A stretch of DNA of 64,000 bases from Pelomonas baiyunensis. Its GTDB lineage: Bacteria; Pseudomonadota; Gammaproteobacteria; Burkholderiales; Burkholderiaceae_C. Below, piece after piece: positions 32,484 to 40,992 of this stretch (the first letter of the stretch is position 1; each line of letters opens with the position of its first letter). The stretch covers positions 1 to 64,000 of the forward strand of contig NZ_JBIGIB010000001.1 in NCBI RefSeq assembly GCF_043555935.1, read 5' to 3'. The position numbers were made by a program, and so were the translations under genes. The notes under the pieces are model-generated. The model searched no databases. It worked only from the letters and a program-made list of their open reading frames with translations, and was not told where the DNA came from.

Positions 32484-34361
32484 ATGCCAAGGTCATGGAG
32501 TCTTTCCGCCAAGCTCGGGGCGATCGGCGCCGCGTTGCTGCTGATGGCCTTCGCTTCGATCGGCCTCACGCTGTGGGTGACCTGGCAGCTCGAAGGCGGT
32601 GCGGCCGCGGTCAACGAAGCCGGCCGGATGCGCATGCAGACCTGGCGCCTGGCCCAGACACTGGAACGCGTCGACGAGCGGCAGAGGAATGCGCTGTTCG
32701 AACAGTTCGACCGCAGCATCGGCGTGCTTCGCACGGGCGACCCGGCCCGACCTCTTTTCGTTCCCCATGATCACGCGTCCCAGGAGGCCTTCGCCGTGGT
32801 GCAGCGCGAGTGGGATGTGCTGAAGGCGGCCTGGCGCACGCCACCGGCCCCGGGTGCGGAGCGCGTCGCGGAGCAGGCCGACGCTTTCGTGAGCCGTATC
32901 GATGCCTTCGTCTCCGCGATCGAGAAGCACCTGTCCGGCCTGACGACGATCCTCAACGCCGTGCAGTTCGTGATGGTGGCGCTCACCATCGGTAGCGCAA
33001 TCGCCTTGCTGTACTCCGCCTACCTGTTCATCTTCAATCCACTGTCCCGGCTGCAGGCCGGGCTCTCAAGCGTGGAAAAGGGGGATCTTGCGGCGCGCGT
33101 CGCACCCGGTGCGGACGACGAGTTCGGATCGTTGGCCAGAGGCTTCAATCGCATGGCCGAGACGCTTCAGGGGCTGTACCAGAATCTAGAGGGGAAGGTC
33201 CAGGAAAAGACCGAGCGCCTCGAAGCCCAGCGCGCGCGGCTCGAGGCGCTGTACGAGTCGGCAGCGTTTGTTGCCCGTGCCGACACGCTGGAGGCGCTGG
33301 CGAAGGGGATCGCCCGGCAGGTCCGGCGGGTGGCGCGGGCCGACGCCTCAGCCGTGCGCTGGTCGGACGAAGCCAATCGCAAGTACCTGCTGCTCGCGTC
33401 CGACTGCCTGCCTCAGTCGGTCATCGATGAGGAGCACTGCATCCCGACCGGTGACTGCCTGTGCGGCCAACCCCAGTCGGGTGCGATGACACGGGTGATC
33501 CCGATCCATCCTGAAGGCACCCCTTCGCGTCTGGCGCATTGCGCGCGCGAGGGCTTCGAGTCCGTTGTCAGCGTGCCCGTCCGCCTGCACGAGCGCCTGG
33601 TCGGCGAGATCAACCTCTTCTACCGCGATACCCGACCGCTGGCCGACGAAGACCGCGTCTTGCTGGAGACGATCGCCAGCCACCTGGCCGGCGCCATCGA
33701 GAGTCTTCGGGCAGCGGCCCTGCAGCGGGAGACCGCCGTGGCCGAGGAACGCAGCTTCATCGCCCGAGAACTGCACGATTCCATCGCCCAGAGCCTGGCG
33801 TTCCTGAAGATCCAACTGGGCCTGCTGCGCAGCGACATCCGCAGCGCCGATCAGGCCCGCATCGAGAAGACGCTGGCCGAGCTCGATGCGGGCGTGCACG
33901 AGAGCCTGGGCGACGTGCGCGAGCTGCTGGTTCACTTCCGCACCCGCACCAACGCGGAAGACATTGCACCCGCGCTGAAGACCACACTGCAGAAGTTCGA
34001 GCACCAGACAGGGCTGACCACCCACCTCGACATCGAAGGCGAGGGCATGCCGCTGCCGGCGGACGTTCAGGTGCAGGTCCTGCACGTGGTGCAAGAGGCG
34101 TTGTCGAACGTGCGCAAGCATGCCCGCGCACGTGAAGTGTGGGTGGAAGTGCAGCAGTCGCCGCAGTGGCGCGTCGAGGTTCGCGACGACGGCTGCGGTT
34201 TCGAGGCCGACGGCACCGGGCTCGACGAGACGCACGTCGGACTGCGGATCATGCGTGAACGCGCGCAGAACATTGGCGCGTCGGTGGAAGTGGCCTCGGT
34301 GCCGGGTTCGGGCACCTGCGTGGTCCTGAAGCTGCCGGAGCGGCTGGGGATGGCGGCGTGA
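32484..34361 (+). CDS. narX: NarX-type nitrate/nitrite sensor histidine kinase
   Basis: 625 residues from the ATG at 32484. First membrane segment about residues 10-32; the nitrate-binding P-box is VNEAGRMRMQTWRLAQ (about 43-58); periplasmic four-helix region; second membrane segment about 157-180; HAMP linker; a GAF-like Y module with a cysteine cluster (DCLP, EHC, GDCLCGQ); then HisKA_3 with phospho-His 431 in FIARELHDSIAQSLAF and a HATPase domain ending DDGCGFEADG ... VGLRIMRERAQ. It would sense nitrate and phosphorylate NarL, encoded next with a 4-bp overlap. Confidence 0.93.
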   Translation: MPRSWSLSAKLGAIGAALLLMAFASIGLTLWVTWQLEGGAAAVNEAGRMRMQTWRLAQTLERVDERQRNALFEQFDRSIGVLRTGDPARPLFVPHDHASQEAFAVVQREWDVLKAAWRTPPAPGAERVAEQADAFVSRIDAFVSAIEKHLSGLTTILNAVQFVMVALTIGSAIALLYSAYLFIFNPLSRLQAGLSSVEKGDLAARVAPGADDEFGSLARGFNRMAETLQGLYQNLEGKVQEKTERLEAQRARLEALYESAAFVARADTLEALAKGIARQVRRVARADASAVRWSDEANRKYLLLASDCLPQSVIDEEHCIPTGDCLCGQPQSGAMTRVIPIHPEGTPSRLAHCAREGFESVVSVPVRLHERLVGEINLFYRDTRPLADEDRVLLETIASHLAGAIESLRAAALQRETAVAEERSFIARELHDSIAQSLAFLKIQLGLLRSDIRSADQARIEKTLAELDAGVHESLGDVRELLVHFRTRTNAEDIAPALKTTLQKFEHQTGLTTHLDIEGEGMPLPADVQVQVLHVVQEALSNVRKHARAREVWVEVQQSPQWRVEVRDDGCGFEADGTGLDETHVGLRIMRERAQNIGASVEVASVPGSGTCVVLKLPERLGMAA

Positions 34362-35026
34362 CGCAGCCTGCAGCCATCCGGGTGCTGGTCGTCGACGATC
34401 ACACGCTGTTCCGTCGAGGTTTGATCTCGTTGTTGTCGGGAGACGCGCGCTTCGAGGTGGTCGGTGAAGCGGGTGACGCCAACGAGGCGCACCAAAGGGC
34501 CCTCGCGACCCAGCCTGATGTGATCCTGCTGGACAACCACATGCCTGGCGTCAACGGTGTGGACGCGTTGCCGGGGTTCAAGGCCGCGGCGCCGCAGGCG
34601 CGGGTGCTGATGCTGACGGTTAGCGAAGACGAGCGCGACCTGGCCGCGGCACTCCGAGGCGGCGCCCGAGGCTACCTGCTCAAGACGATGGACAGCGAGA
34701 TGCTGGCGTCGGTCATCCAGCGCACGATGGCCGGGGAATCGGTGGTGAGCCCCGAGATGACCAGCAAGCTGGTCAGCGCTTTCCAGGCCGGGCAGGGCGA
34801 GGCGATGCCGCCGCCTGCGCTCGATCAGGATCCGATCCACAGCCTGTCGCCGCGCGAGCGCGAGATCCTGGCACTCATCGCCAAGGGGGCCAGCAACAAG
34901 GAAGTGGCGCGCGAACTGAGCATCGCCGAGGCGACCGTGAAGATCCATGTCCAGCACATCCTGCGCAAGCTGAACCTCAGCTCGCGCGTTCAGGCTGCGG
35001 TGTACCTGGCCGGGCGGTCCGGATGA
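34358..35026 (+). CDS. narL: NarL-type response regulator
   Basis: 222 residues from a GTG at 34358 overlapping narX by 4 bp. REC domain with phospho-acceptor Asp 59 in VILLDNHMPGVNG; C-terminal LuxR-type HTH (LSPREREILALIAKGASNKE, then VKIHVQHILRKLNL). Expected to activate the nar operon in response to nitrate. It overlaps the following nitroreductase gene by 4 bp. Confidence 0.94.
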   Translation: MTQPAAIRVLVVDDHTLFRRGLISLLSGDARFEVVGEAGDANEAHQRALATQPDVILLDNHMPGVNGVDALPGFKAAAPQARVLMLTVSEDERDLAAALRGGARGYLLKTMDSEMLASVIQRTMAGESVVSPEMTSKLVSAFQAGQGEAMPPPALDQDPIHSLSPREREILALIAKGASNKEVARELSIAEATVKIHVQHILRKLNLSSRVQAAVYLAGRSG

Positions 35027-35646
35027 CGGTGGAGACTGTGCCTCCGGGCTCGAATCCGCTGCCCGCGTCTGCTGGGCAGGATCTGTTGCACCTGCTCGGT
35101 CAGCGCTACTCGACTAGCCCGAAGTACCTCGCAGCGCCGGGACCGACCATCGAGGAATGGACGCGCGCGGCCCGGCTCGCGGAGCGGGCGCCAGACCACG
35201 GCGCGCTTCGGCCGTTTCGGTTCGTCGTCGTCCGCGACGACCAGCGGCCTGCGCTATCGGAGTTGTTCGCGCAAGGTGCCCTGGAACGTGGCCAGCCGCC
35301 CGACGACGTCGAGAGGGCCAGGGCACGGGCCTTCAACGGCCCTGGGCTGGCCGCTCTCGTGGCCCGCATCTGCCCCGATGTTCCCGACGTGCCGGTGCAC
35401 GAACAGTGGATGTGCGTGGGCGCTGGACTGATGAACTTCTTGAACGCCCTCCATGGAATGGGCTTCGCGGCGAAGTCCCTCAGCGGCCTCTCGGTGTCGG
35501 ATGAAGCGATCAAGGCCGCCTTCTGCGGCGCGGATGAGAGTCTGGCCTGCTGGATCGTTGCCGGGCGACCGCGGCAGCCAGCCCAACCCCGGCAGTCTGA
35601 GCCCGTGGTCCCCGCCCTGGAGACCTGGCGCCCGACTCAGCCCTGA
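35023..35646 (+). CDS. Nitroreductase-family flavoprotein
   Basis: 207 residues. FMN-binding nitroreductase fold: RYSTSPKYLAAPGPT, LAERAPDHGALRPFRFVVV and WMCVGAGLMNFLNALHGMGF. These enzymes reduce nitro compounds or quinones with NAD(P)H. It is translationally coupled to narL by a 4-bp overlap, so it is expressed with the nitrate sensor pair. Its 3' end overlaps the convergent hemerythrin gene by 10 bp. Confidence 0.85.
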   Translation: MTVETVPPGSNPLPASAGQDLLHLLGQRYSTSPKYLAAPGPTIEEWTRAARLAERAPDHGALRPFRFVVVRDDQRPALSELFAQGALERGQPPDDVERARARAFNGPGLAALVARICPDVPDVPVHEQWMCVGAGLMNFLNALHGMGFAAKSLSGLSVSDEAIKAAFCGADESLACWIVAGRPRQPAQPRQSEPVVPALETWRPTQP

Positions 35647-36200
35647 TGGGCTTCCGTGGACGCGATGCCGCGCCGGGCGCGCATCGCCACGCCGATGCGG
35701 TCCAGCTCGATTTCGCTCAGCAAACGCGCGGCCATCGGCAGCAATTCGGCTTCTTCACGTCGAATGTGCGTCTCGTAGAGATTGGCGAAGGACGAGACCA
35801 GTGCGGCGTCGACGATGTGGCCCGTCGTCTCGCTGACGCTCAAGAGTTGAGGGCGCAGTGCGCCCCAGAGTTGCTCGAGCTTGCGGTGGTCGCCGCAAAG
35901 TGACGCGGTGAGTTCCCGAAGACACACTGCGTCCGACCCTGCCATCGATTCCAACAGCGCCGGGAACAGATCGTGTTCCTCGTCTTCATGGTGGTGACGT
36001 GCCGCTGAATCGAAGTAGCGCATGATGGCTCTGGCTGCTTCCTGCGCGTCCCGGTCGGCGCCGTGATGCTGAAGGTGGGGCAACAGGCGCTGCAGGGTGG
36101 CGCACTGGTGCTGGACGCGACCGTGACAGGCTGCCAGCATCTCCAGCGGCACTTCGAAGCCAACAGCGGGTGCGCTGTGGCCTGGGATGGCGTTGGTCAT
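35637..36200 (-). CDS. Hemerythrin-domain protein
   Basis: 187 residues. Hemerythrin ligands in ACHGRVQHQCATLQRLLPHL, RHHHEDEEHDLFPALLES, CGDHRKLEQLW and YETHIRREEAELLPMA. A different hemerythrin subtype from the two at 17472 and 18457. It lies 30 bp downstream of nsrR in the same direction and is probably part of the NO-stress set controlled by NsrR. Confidence 0.83.
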   Translation of the reverse strand: MTNAIPGHSAPAVGFEVPLEMLAACHGRVQHQCATLQRLLPHLQHHGADRDAQEAARAIMRYFDSAARHHHEDEEHDLFPALLESMAGSDAVCLRELTASLCGDHRKLEQLWGALRPQLLSVSETTGHIVDAALVSSFANLYETHIRREEAELLPMAARLLSEIELDRIGVAMRARRGIASTEAHQG

Positions 36201-36230
36201 CGATTGGGGTCTCCGATCGGTGTTCGGTCT

Positions 36231-36740
36231 TCACGCGCCGCTTCGGGGTCGGGCGACGCGTCGGGCCTCGGTCGGTCCTGCCCCCAGTGCGCGCCGGCGG
36301 CTGGCCGGTGGCGCGATCGTCCGGCTTCGGGGTAGGGTGGGGCCCTGTGTCATATCCGCCAGCGTGGCGCCGTCCAGGGCCTTGAAGTAGCCGGCCAGGG
36401 CATCGTCGAAAAGGTGCTTCAGTCGGCAGGCCGGTGATAGCGAGCACGCGTTGGTCGTGGCGTCGAAGCACTCCACCAGGCGAAAGTCGGTCTCGGTGGC
36501 CCGCACCACATCGCCGATGCGGATCTGATCGGGCTCGGCCCGCAGCCGCAGCCCGCCGCCGCGTCCGCGCGTGGTCTCGAGCAGGCCACGGTGCGCCAGG
36601 TCGTTGACCACTTTCATCAGGTGATTCCGGGACAGCCCGTGCTGCTCGGCCAGTTCACCGATCGTGACTAGGCGGTCCCGATGTGCGGCGCAGTACATCA
36701 GCACCCGCAACGTGTAGTCCGTGTATTCAGAAAGGCGCAT
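36231..36740 (-). CDS. nsrR: NsrR, Rrf2-family NO-sensing repressor
   Basis: 169 residues. N-terminal winged HTH (MRLSEYTDYTLRVLMYCAAH, LAEQHGLSRNHLMKVVNDLA), then the three Fe-S cysteines in VECFDATTNACSLSPACRL. NsrR holds a 4Fe-4S or 2Fe-2S cluster that NO destroys, releasing repression of NO-defence genes. The C-terminal ~25 residues (Arg/Ala/Pro-rich) extend beyond the usual length. It is divergent from nnrS across a promoter with an NsrR-like site. Confidence 0.9.
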   Translation of the reverse strand: MRLSEYTDYTLRVLMYCAAHRDRLVTIGELAEQHGLSRNHLMKVVNDLAHRGLLETTRGRGGGLRLRAEPDQIRIGDVVRATETDFRLVECFDATTNACSLSPACRLKHLFDDALAGYFKALDGATLADMTQGPTLPRSRTIAPPASRRRALGAGPTEARRVARPRSGA

Positions 36741-36751
36741 GGGACCTCTTA

Positions 36752-36774
36752 AAGATGCATGCAGTGTATTGCTT
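36752..36774. promoter_or_regulatory. NsrR-like operator between nsrR and nnrS
   Basis: The left arm AAGATGCAT (36752-36760) is an exact NsrR half-site; the right arm (TGTATTGCTT, 36765-36774) is a weak match to the inverted half. A second AACATGCAC-type half-site follows near 36793. Binding here would let NsrR repress itself and nnrS. Confidence 0.6.
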
Positions 36775-36856
36775 TAAGGATCGGTTGTCATTAACATGCA
36801 CACACCGTACAGCTTTAGATTCGGCTTCGTCGCTTCCCCGAAGCCAGGTCTCCATC

Positions 36857-38095
36857 ATGAAAAGCCCGTCAAGCGCCATTCCTCTCGTCCCGCAGGCCGG
36901 CGTGCCGAGCGCTGACGCCAGGGCGCCGAGCATGGAGTTCCCGCTGCCTGGCTGGCCGCTGTTCCGGCTGGGCTTCCGTCCGTTCTACCTCGGCGCGGCG
37001 GCCTTCGCGGCGCTCGCGGTGCCGTACTGGGTCGCAGCCCTTCTGGGCGTGGCGGCGCTGCCGGCGACGATGCCCCCGCTGTTGTGGCACGCCCACGAGA
37101 TGCTGTTCGGCTTTGCGGTCGCGGTGATCGTGGGTTTCCTGCTGACGGCCGGAAAGGCCTGGACCGGCTTGTCCACGCCGCGCGGCGCCACCCTGGCCGT
37201 GATGGCGACAATCTGGCTGGCGGCGCGGCTGGCAGCGCTTGGTGCGCCGTACGCCATGTACGCGTTGCTCGATGCCCTGTTGCTGCCTTGGGTGGCCGGG
37301 GTGTTGCTGCGGGTGCTCTGGAAGTCGGGGAACCGCCGCAATCTTCCGCTGGGTGCTGTGGTCGTGCTGCTGGCGTCCTCCAACCTCGCGTTTCATGCGG
37401 CGGCGCTGGGATGGTTGAGCATCGACCCCCTGCGTGCGCTGTACGCTGGCCTCGCTTTGATCGTGATGATCGAGTGCGTGATCGCCGGGCGCGTCATCCC
37501 GGCCTTCACGATGTCGGCATTGCCGGGTCTGAAACTCCAGACGCCGCCGTGGCTTGAGCGTGCCGCGCTGGCCACGACCGCGTTGTCGTTGGCGGCCTGG
37601 GTGCTGTTGCCCGTGAACCCGATCACGGCTGCAGGCTTCAGCTTGGCTGCGCTGCTGCACACATCGCGGCTGTGGCACTGGCAGCCCTGGCGCACGAAGG
37701 CGCGGCCCATCCTGTGGGTGCTGCATATGGCCTACGCCTGGCTGCCCCTGGGCTTCGCGTTGCTCGCAGCCGCTCAAATGCGTTTCGTGTCGACATCTGC
37801 CGGCATCCATGCCCTTGCCGTCGGCGCCACGGCTGGACTCATCGTCGGCATGATCACCCGGACCGCGCGCGGCCATACCGGCCGTCCACTCAAGGCGTCG
37901 CGCCTTGAAGTGACGGCCTATCTGCTGGTGCTGGCTGCGGCAGTGGTCCGCGTGGCCCTGCCGATGCTCGCACCGGCACTCACTGCCGACGCGCTGATCG
38001 CGGCGGCAGTCGCTTGGGCGCTGGCGTTCACCCTCTACCTTTGGCGGTTCGGCCCCTGGCTGGTGGCCAGCCGGCTGGACGGCAAGGATGGTTGA
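36857..38095 (+). CDS. nnrS: NnrS family protein
   Basis: 412 residues with twelve predicted membrane segments. NnrS signatures: LFRLGFRPFYLGAAAFAAL, LWHAHEMLFGFAVAVIVGFL, TAGKAWTG, GRVIPAFTM and MITRTARGHTGRPL. NnrS is a haem- and copper-containing membrane protein that relieves NO stress and is a classic NsrR/NnrR-regulated gene. The start at 36857 has only a weak ribosome-binding site. Confidence 0.92.
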   Translation: MKSPSSAIPLVPQAGVPSADARAPSMEFPLPGWPLFRLGFRPFYLGAAAFAALAVPYWVAALLGVAALPATMPPLLWHAHEMLFGFAVAVIVGFLLTAGKAWTGLSTPRGATLAVMATIWLAARLAALGAPYAMYALLDALLLPWVAGVLLRVLWKSGNRRNLPLGAVVVLLASSNLAFHAAALGWLSIDPLRALYAGLALIVMIECVIAGRVIPAFTMSALPGLKLQTPPWLERAALATTALSLAAWVLLPVNPITAAGFSLAALLHTSRLWHWQPWRTKARPILWVLHMAYAWLPLGFALLAAAQMRFVSTSAGIHALAVGATAGLIVGMITRTARGHTGRPLKASRLEVTAYLLVLAAAVVRVALPMLAPALTADALIAAAVAWALAFTLYLWRFGPWLVASRLDGKDG

Positions 38096-38136
38096 CGCGA
38101 CGCAGCGCTCGGGCTCTTCTACAAGCCGATCTCAGC

Positions 38137-38150
38137 CTGAAGTTTTTCAA
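38137..38150. promoter_or_regulatory. FNR-like dyad CTGAAGTTTTTCAA upstream of DUF2249
   Basis: CTGAA-N4-TTCAA has the FNR-site geometry with one mismatch to a perfect dyad, 60 bp before the DUF2249 start. Immediately downstream is a GCATCACC ... GGTGATGC inverted repeat. Either may serve the DUF2249-fdxA-ccoG transcript. Confidence 0.35.
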
Positions 38151-38209
38151 CGCATCACCAAGGCGCGGCTGCGCTCGCGGTGATGCCCAACGCCCCCTGA
38201 AAGGTCCCC

Positions 38210-38524
38210 ATGACTGCCACCCTGATCCAACCGACCCACGTGCTCGATCTGCGGACCATCCCGCCCCGCGAGCGCCACCCGCTGATCTTCGGCCGCTTCG
38301 ACGGCTTGGCCGTCGGGCAGGCGCTGCAGTTGGTCAATGACCACAACCCCCAACCCTTGCACTACCAGTTCGATGACCGTTCGTACGGGCAGTTCGAGTG
38401 GACGGTGCTGGAGGCCGGCCCGTCGGTCTGGCGCATCCAGATCGCCCGCACCGCGAACGCCGCCACCGCGCAACCCGCTGCGCGCGGCGATTCCTGCTGC
38501 TCGGGCGGCGCCTGCTGCGGCTGA
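38210..38524 (+). CDS. DUF2249 family protein
   Basis: 104 residues. LDLRTIPPRERHPLIFGRFD and LVNDHNPQPLHYQFDDR are the DUF2249 signature; this family is often encoded beside nitric-oxide and hemerythrin genes. The end is a Cys-rich tail (CCSGGACCG) that could bind metal. 18 bp before the ferredoxin gene. Confidence 0.85.
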   Translation: MTATLIQPTHVLDLRTIPPRERHPLIFGRFDGLAVGQALQLVNDHNPQPLHYQFDDRSYGQFEWTVLEAGPSVWRIQIARTANAATAQPAARGDSCCSGGACCG

Positions 38525-38542
38525 CCTCGGGCGCCGTGCACG

Positions 38543-38866
38543 ATGACCTTCGTCGTCACCGAGGCCTGCATCCGGTGCAAGTACACCGACTGCGTCGACG
38601 TCTGTCCAGTCGATGCGTTTCGGGAGGGGCCGAACTTCCTGGTCATCGACCCGGACGAGTGCATCGACTGCGCGGTGTGCGTGCCCGAGTGCCCCGTGAA
38701 TGCGATCTACGGCGAGGAAGACGTACCCGCGGATCAACAGCACTTCACGGCGCTGAACGCCGAGCTTTCCAGGGAGTGGAAGCCCATCACGAAGACCAAG
38801 CTGGCGCTACCGGACGCTGAGGAGTGGAGCCGGATCGAGCGCAAGCTCGACCAGCTGAAGCGATGA
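38543..38866 (+). CDS. fdxA: 7Fe/8Fe ferredoxin FdxA
   Basis: 107 residues. Two clusters: CIRCKYTDCVDVCPVDAF (a 3Fe-4S-type arrangement) and CIDCAVCVPECPVNAIYGE (4Fe-4S), with the long C-terminal tail of FdxA. Soluble low-potential electron carrier. It is between DUF2249 and ccoG in the same direction. Confidence 0.92.
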   Translation: MTFVVTEACIRCKYTDCVDVCPVDAFREGPNFLVIDPDECIDCAVCVPECPVNAIYGEEDVPADQQHFTALNAELSREWKPITKTKLALPDAEEWSRIERKLDQLKR

Positions 38867-38912
38867 CTCGACGCACGACCCTCATCTTCCGGCTTCCCCA
38901 CGGGCGCTGAGC

Positions 38913-40379
38913 ATGTCCAAGCCGGCAAAGGTCATCCCCATCGTCGCGGCGAGCGCCAAGGTGGAGGACAGCGCTCAGTTCGTCTCGATGTACCAGAAGC
39001 AGCCGACGATCTACCCGCGGGCGGTCAAGGGTTGGTTCGCGAACTGGCGCTGGGTATTCGTGTGGCTGACGCAACTGCTGTTCTATGGGTTGCCTTGGCT
39101 GCAGTGGAGTGGCCGGCAAGCCGTGCTGTTCGACCTCGAGGCCCAGCGCTTCTACATCTTCGGTCTGCTGCTCTATCCGCAGGACCTGATCTTTTTGGCG
39201 GCGCTCCTGGTGCTGTCTGCATTGGCGCTATTTTTCTTCACCGCCGTGGCGGGTCGCCTGTGGTGCGGCTACACCTGTCCGCAGACGGTCTACACCGAGA
39301 TCTTCATGTGGGCCGAGCGGAAGATCGAGGGCGACCGGGTCGCCCGCATGCGCCTGGACCAGCAACCGTGGCGGTGGCACAAGATTTGGCGCAAGGGCGC
39401 CAAGCACTCGGCGTGGCTGTCGATCGCCTTGTTCACGGGGTTCAGCTTCGTCGGCTACTTCACGCCGATCCGCGAGCTCGCAATGGACCTGGCGAGTTGG
39501 AACCTGTCGGGATGGAACGCGTTCTGGGTCCTGTTCTACGGCGCTGCCACCTACGGTAACGCGGGCTTCCTGCGCGAGCAGATGTGCAAGTACATGTGCC
39601 CTTACGCACGCTTTCAGAGCGCCTTGATCGACAAGGACTCGCTGATCATCACCTACGATGCGAAGCGAGGCGACCCGCGCGGATCGCGCTCGCGCAAGGC
39701 GGACTCGGCCGCTCACGGACTTGGTGATTGCATCGACTGCACGCTGTGTGTGCAGGTGTGTCCTACTGGCATCGACATCCGCAACGGGCTGCAGAACGAA
39801 TGCATCGGCTGCGCGGCCTGCATCGACGTCTGCAACGACGTGATGGACAAGATGGGCTATGCCAAAGGGCTCATCCGCTACTCCACGGAGAACGGCGTGG
39901 TGAACGGCTGGTCACGGCTGCAGATGCTCAAGCGCGCGCTGCGTCCGCGTGTGCTGATCTACGGTGCAGTGCTTTCGGCGGCCAGCGTCACCTTCGCAGC
40001 CAGCGTGGCGATGCGCAGCCCGTTCAAGTTCGATGTGGTCAAGGACCGTGGCGCGTTGGCCCGTGTGGTGGAGGAGGGCGTGGTTGAGAACGTCTACCGC
40101 ATCCAGATCATGAATCGCACGGAGGCTCCGCAGATCTACCGGGTTGACGCCTCCGGGATCGACGGGTTGGAGGTCGTGGCAACGCCGACCAGCGCCGGCC
40201 CGGCTGCCGTGACGTCGACGTCGGTGAGCTTGCGCCTACCTTTCGTCGTGGCGCAAGGGCTCGCAGGCCGGTCGGTGCCCGTGATGTTTGCGGTCACGCG
40301 CGTGGAGCCCACCTCCGGCACCAGCGCAGACCGATCGGCCATCCAGTTCGAGAAGTCGACGTTCTTCATCCCCCGTTGA
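38913..40379 (+). CDS. ccoG: CcoG/FixG, cytochrome cbb3 oxidase accessory iron-sulfur protein
   Basis: 488 residues. Four to five membrane segments; LWCGYTCPQTVYTEIFMWAE, CKYMCPYARFQ, CIDCTLCVQVCPTGIDIRNG and CIGCAACIDVCNDVMDKMGY mark it as CcoG. The C-terminal periplasmic Ig-like domain follows. CcoG reduces Cu(II) for delivery to the cbb3 oxidase. No ccoNOP genes lie nearby, so this copy is separated from the oxidase or works for another copper enzyme of denitrification. Confidence 0.93.
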   Translation: MSKPAKVIPIVAASAKVEDSAQFVSMYQKQPTIYPRAVKGWFANWRWVFVWLTQLLFYGLPWLQWSGRQAVLFDLEAQRFYIFGLLLYPQDLIFLAALLVLSALALFFFTAVAGRLWCGYTCPQTVYTEIFMWAERKIEGDRVARMRLDQQPWRWHKIWRKGAKHSAWLSIALFTGFSFVGYFTPIRELAMDLASWNLSGWNAFWVLFYGAATYGNAGFLREQMCKYMCPYARFQSALIDKDSLIITYDAKRGDPRGSRSRKADSAAHGLGDCIDCTLCVQVCPTGIDIRNGLQNECIGCAACIDVCNDVMDKMGYAKGLIRYSTENGVVNGWSRLQMLKRALRPRVLIYGAVLSAASVTFAASVAMRSPFKFDVVKDRGALARVVEEGVVENVYRIQIMNRTEAPQIYRVDASGIDGLEVVATPTSAGPAAVTSTSVSLRLPFVVAQGLAGRSVPVMFAVTRVEPTSGTSADRSAIQFEKSTFFIPR

Positions 40380-40548
40380 ACTGCGGGGGCCCAGACTGTT
40401 ACGAGAACGCGCGGCGCAGCTGCGCGGACGCGGTAGTGCGCGATTCGTTCGCCGAGGATTGCCAGGACTGGGTTCGCTCGGTGTTGATAGACCAGCCGAC
40501 GGGCCCGGCTTGGTCACCTTCGATAGCCACCTTGTGCCGGCCGTTCAG

Positions 40549-40947
40549 TCAGATGCGTTGCAGGAGCACGCGGTGGGCGGTTGCTGCAATCCCCGCCCAC
40601 AGTAACGTGCGCAGCGCCATCGCGCCGACGGTTCGCGTCTCGTACGCACCACCACTCCATGCATGGACGCCGAAGGCGGCGAACACCAGGCCGGTTGCGG
40701 CGGCGATGAAGACGGCCAGCGGTACCGACCAGCGCCGCCGCTGCCAAAGCCCCAGACCGCAGGCCACGTAGGCGAACCCGGCGACGAAGTTGAACCAGAG
40801 CACGAAGGGCACTATGGCCCCGGCGGCCAGCCGCGCCGCTTCGCCGCCGAACAGTGGGCGACCGCCGGACAGGACCGTCAGCAGTCCGAAGAGCACAGCG
40901 ACCCCTGCCAGTGACTTCACCAGCCAATCCGCCTTGGATGTGCTCAC
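40549..40947 (-). CDS. Small four-helix membrane protein of unknown function
   Basis: 132 residues from a GTG at 40947, chosen because AAGGAG precedes it by nine bases; the frame also has an ATG at 40977. Four hydrophobic segments, including VLFGLLTVLSGGRPLFGG, LWFNFVAGFAYVACGLGLW and a C-terminal pair. I recognise no family. It is 45 bp downstream of the ABC ATPase gene and may belong to that operon. Confidence 0.65.
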   Translation of the reverse strand: MSTSKADWLVKSLAGVAVLFGLLTVLSGGRPLFGGEAARLAAGAIVPFVLWFNFVAGFAYVACGLGLWQRRRWSVPLAVFIAAATGLVFAAFGVHAWSGGAYETRTVGAMALRTLLWAGIAATAHRVLLQRI

Positions 40948-40992
40948 ACTCTTGCTCCTTGTTGACGGCTGCTGCAACCGGACTGGATCGGG

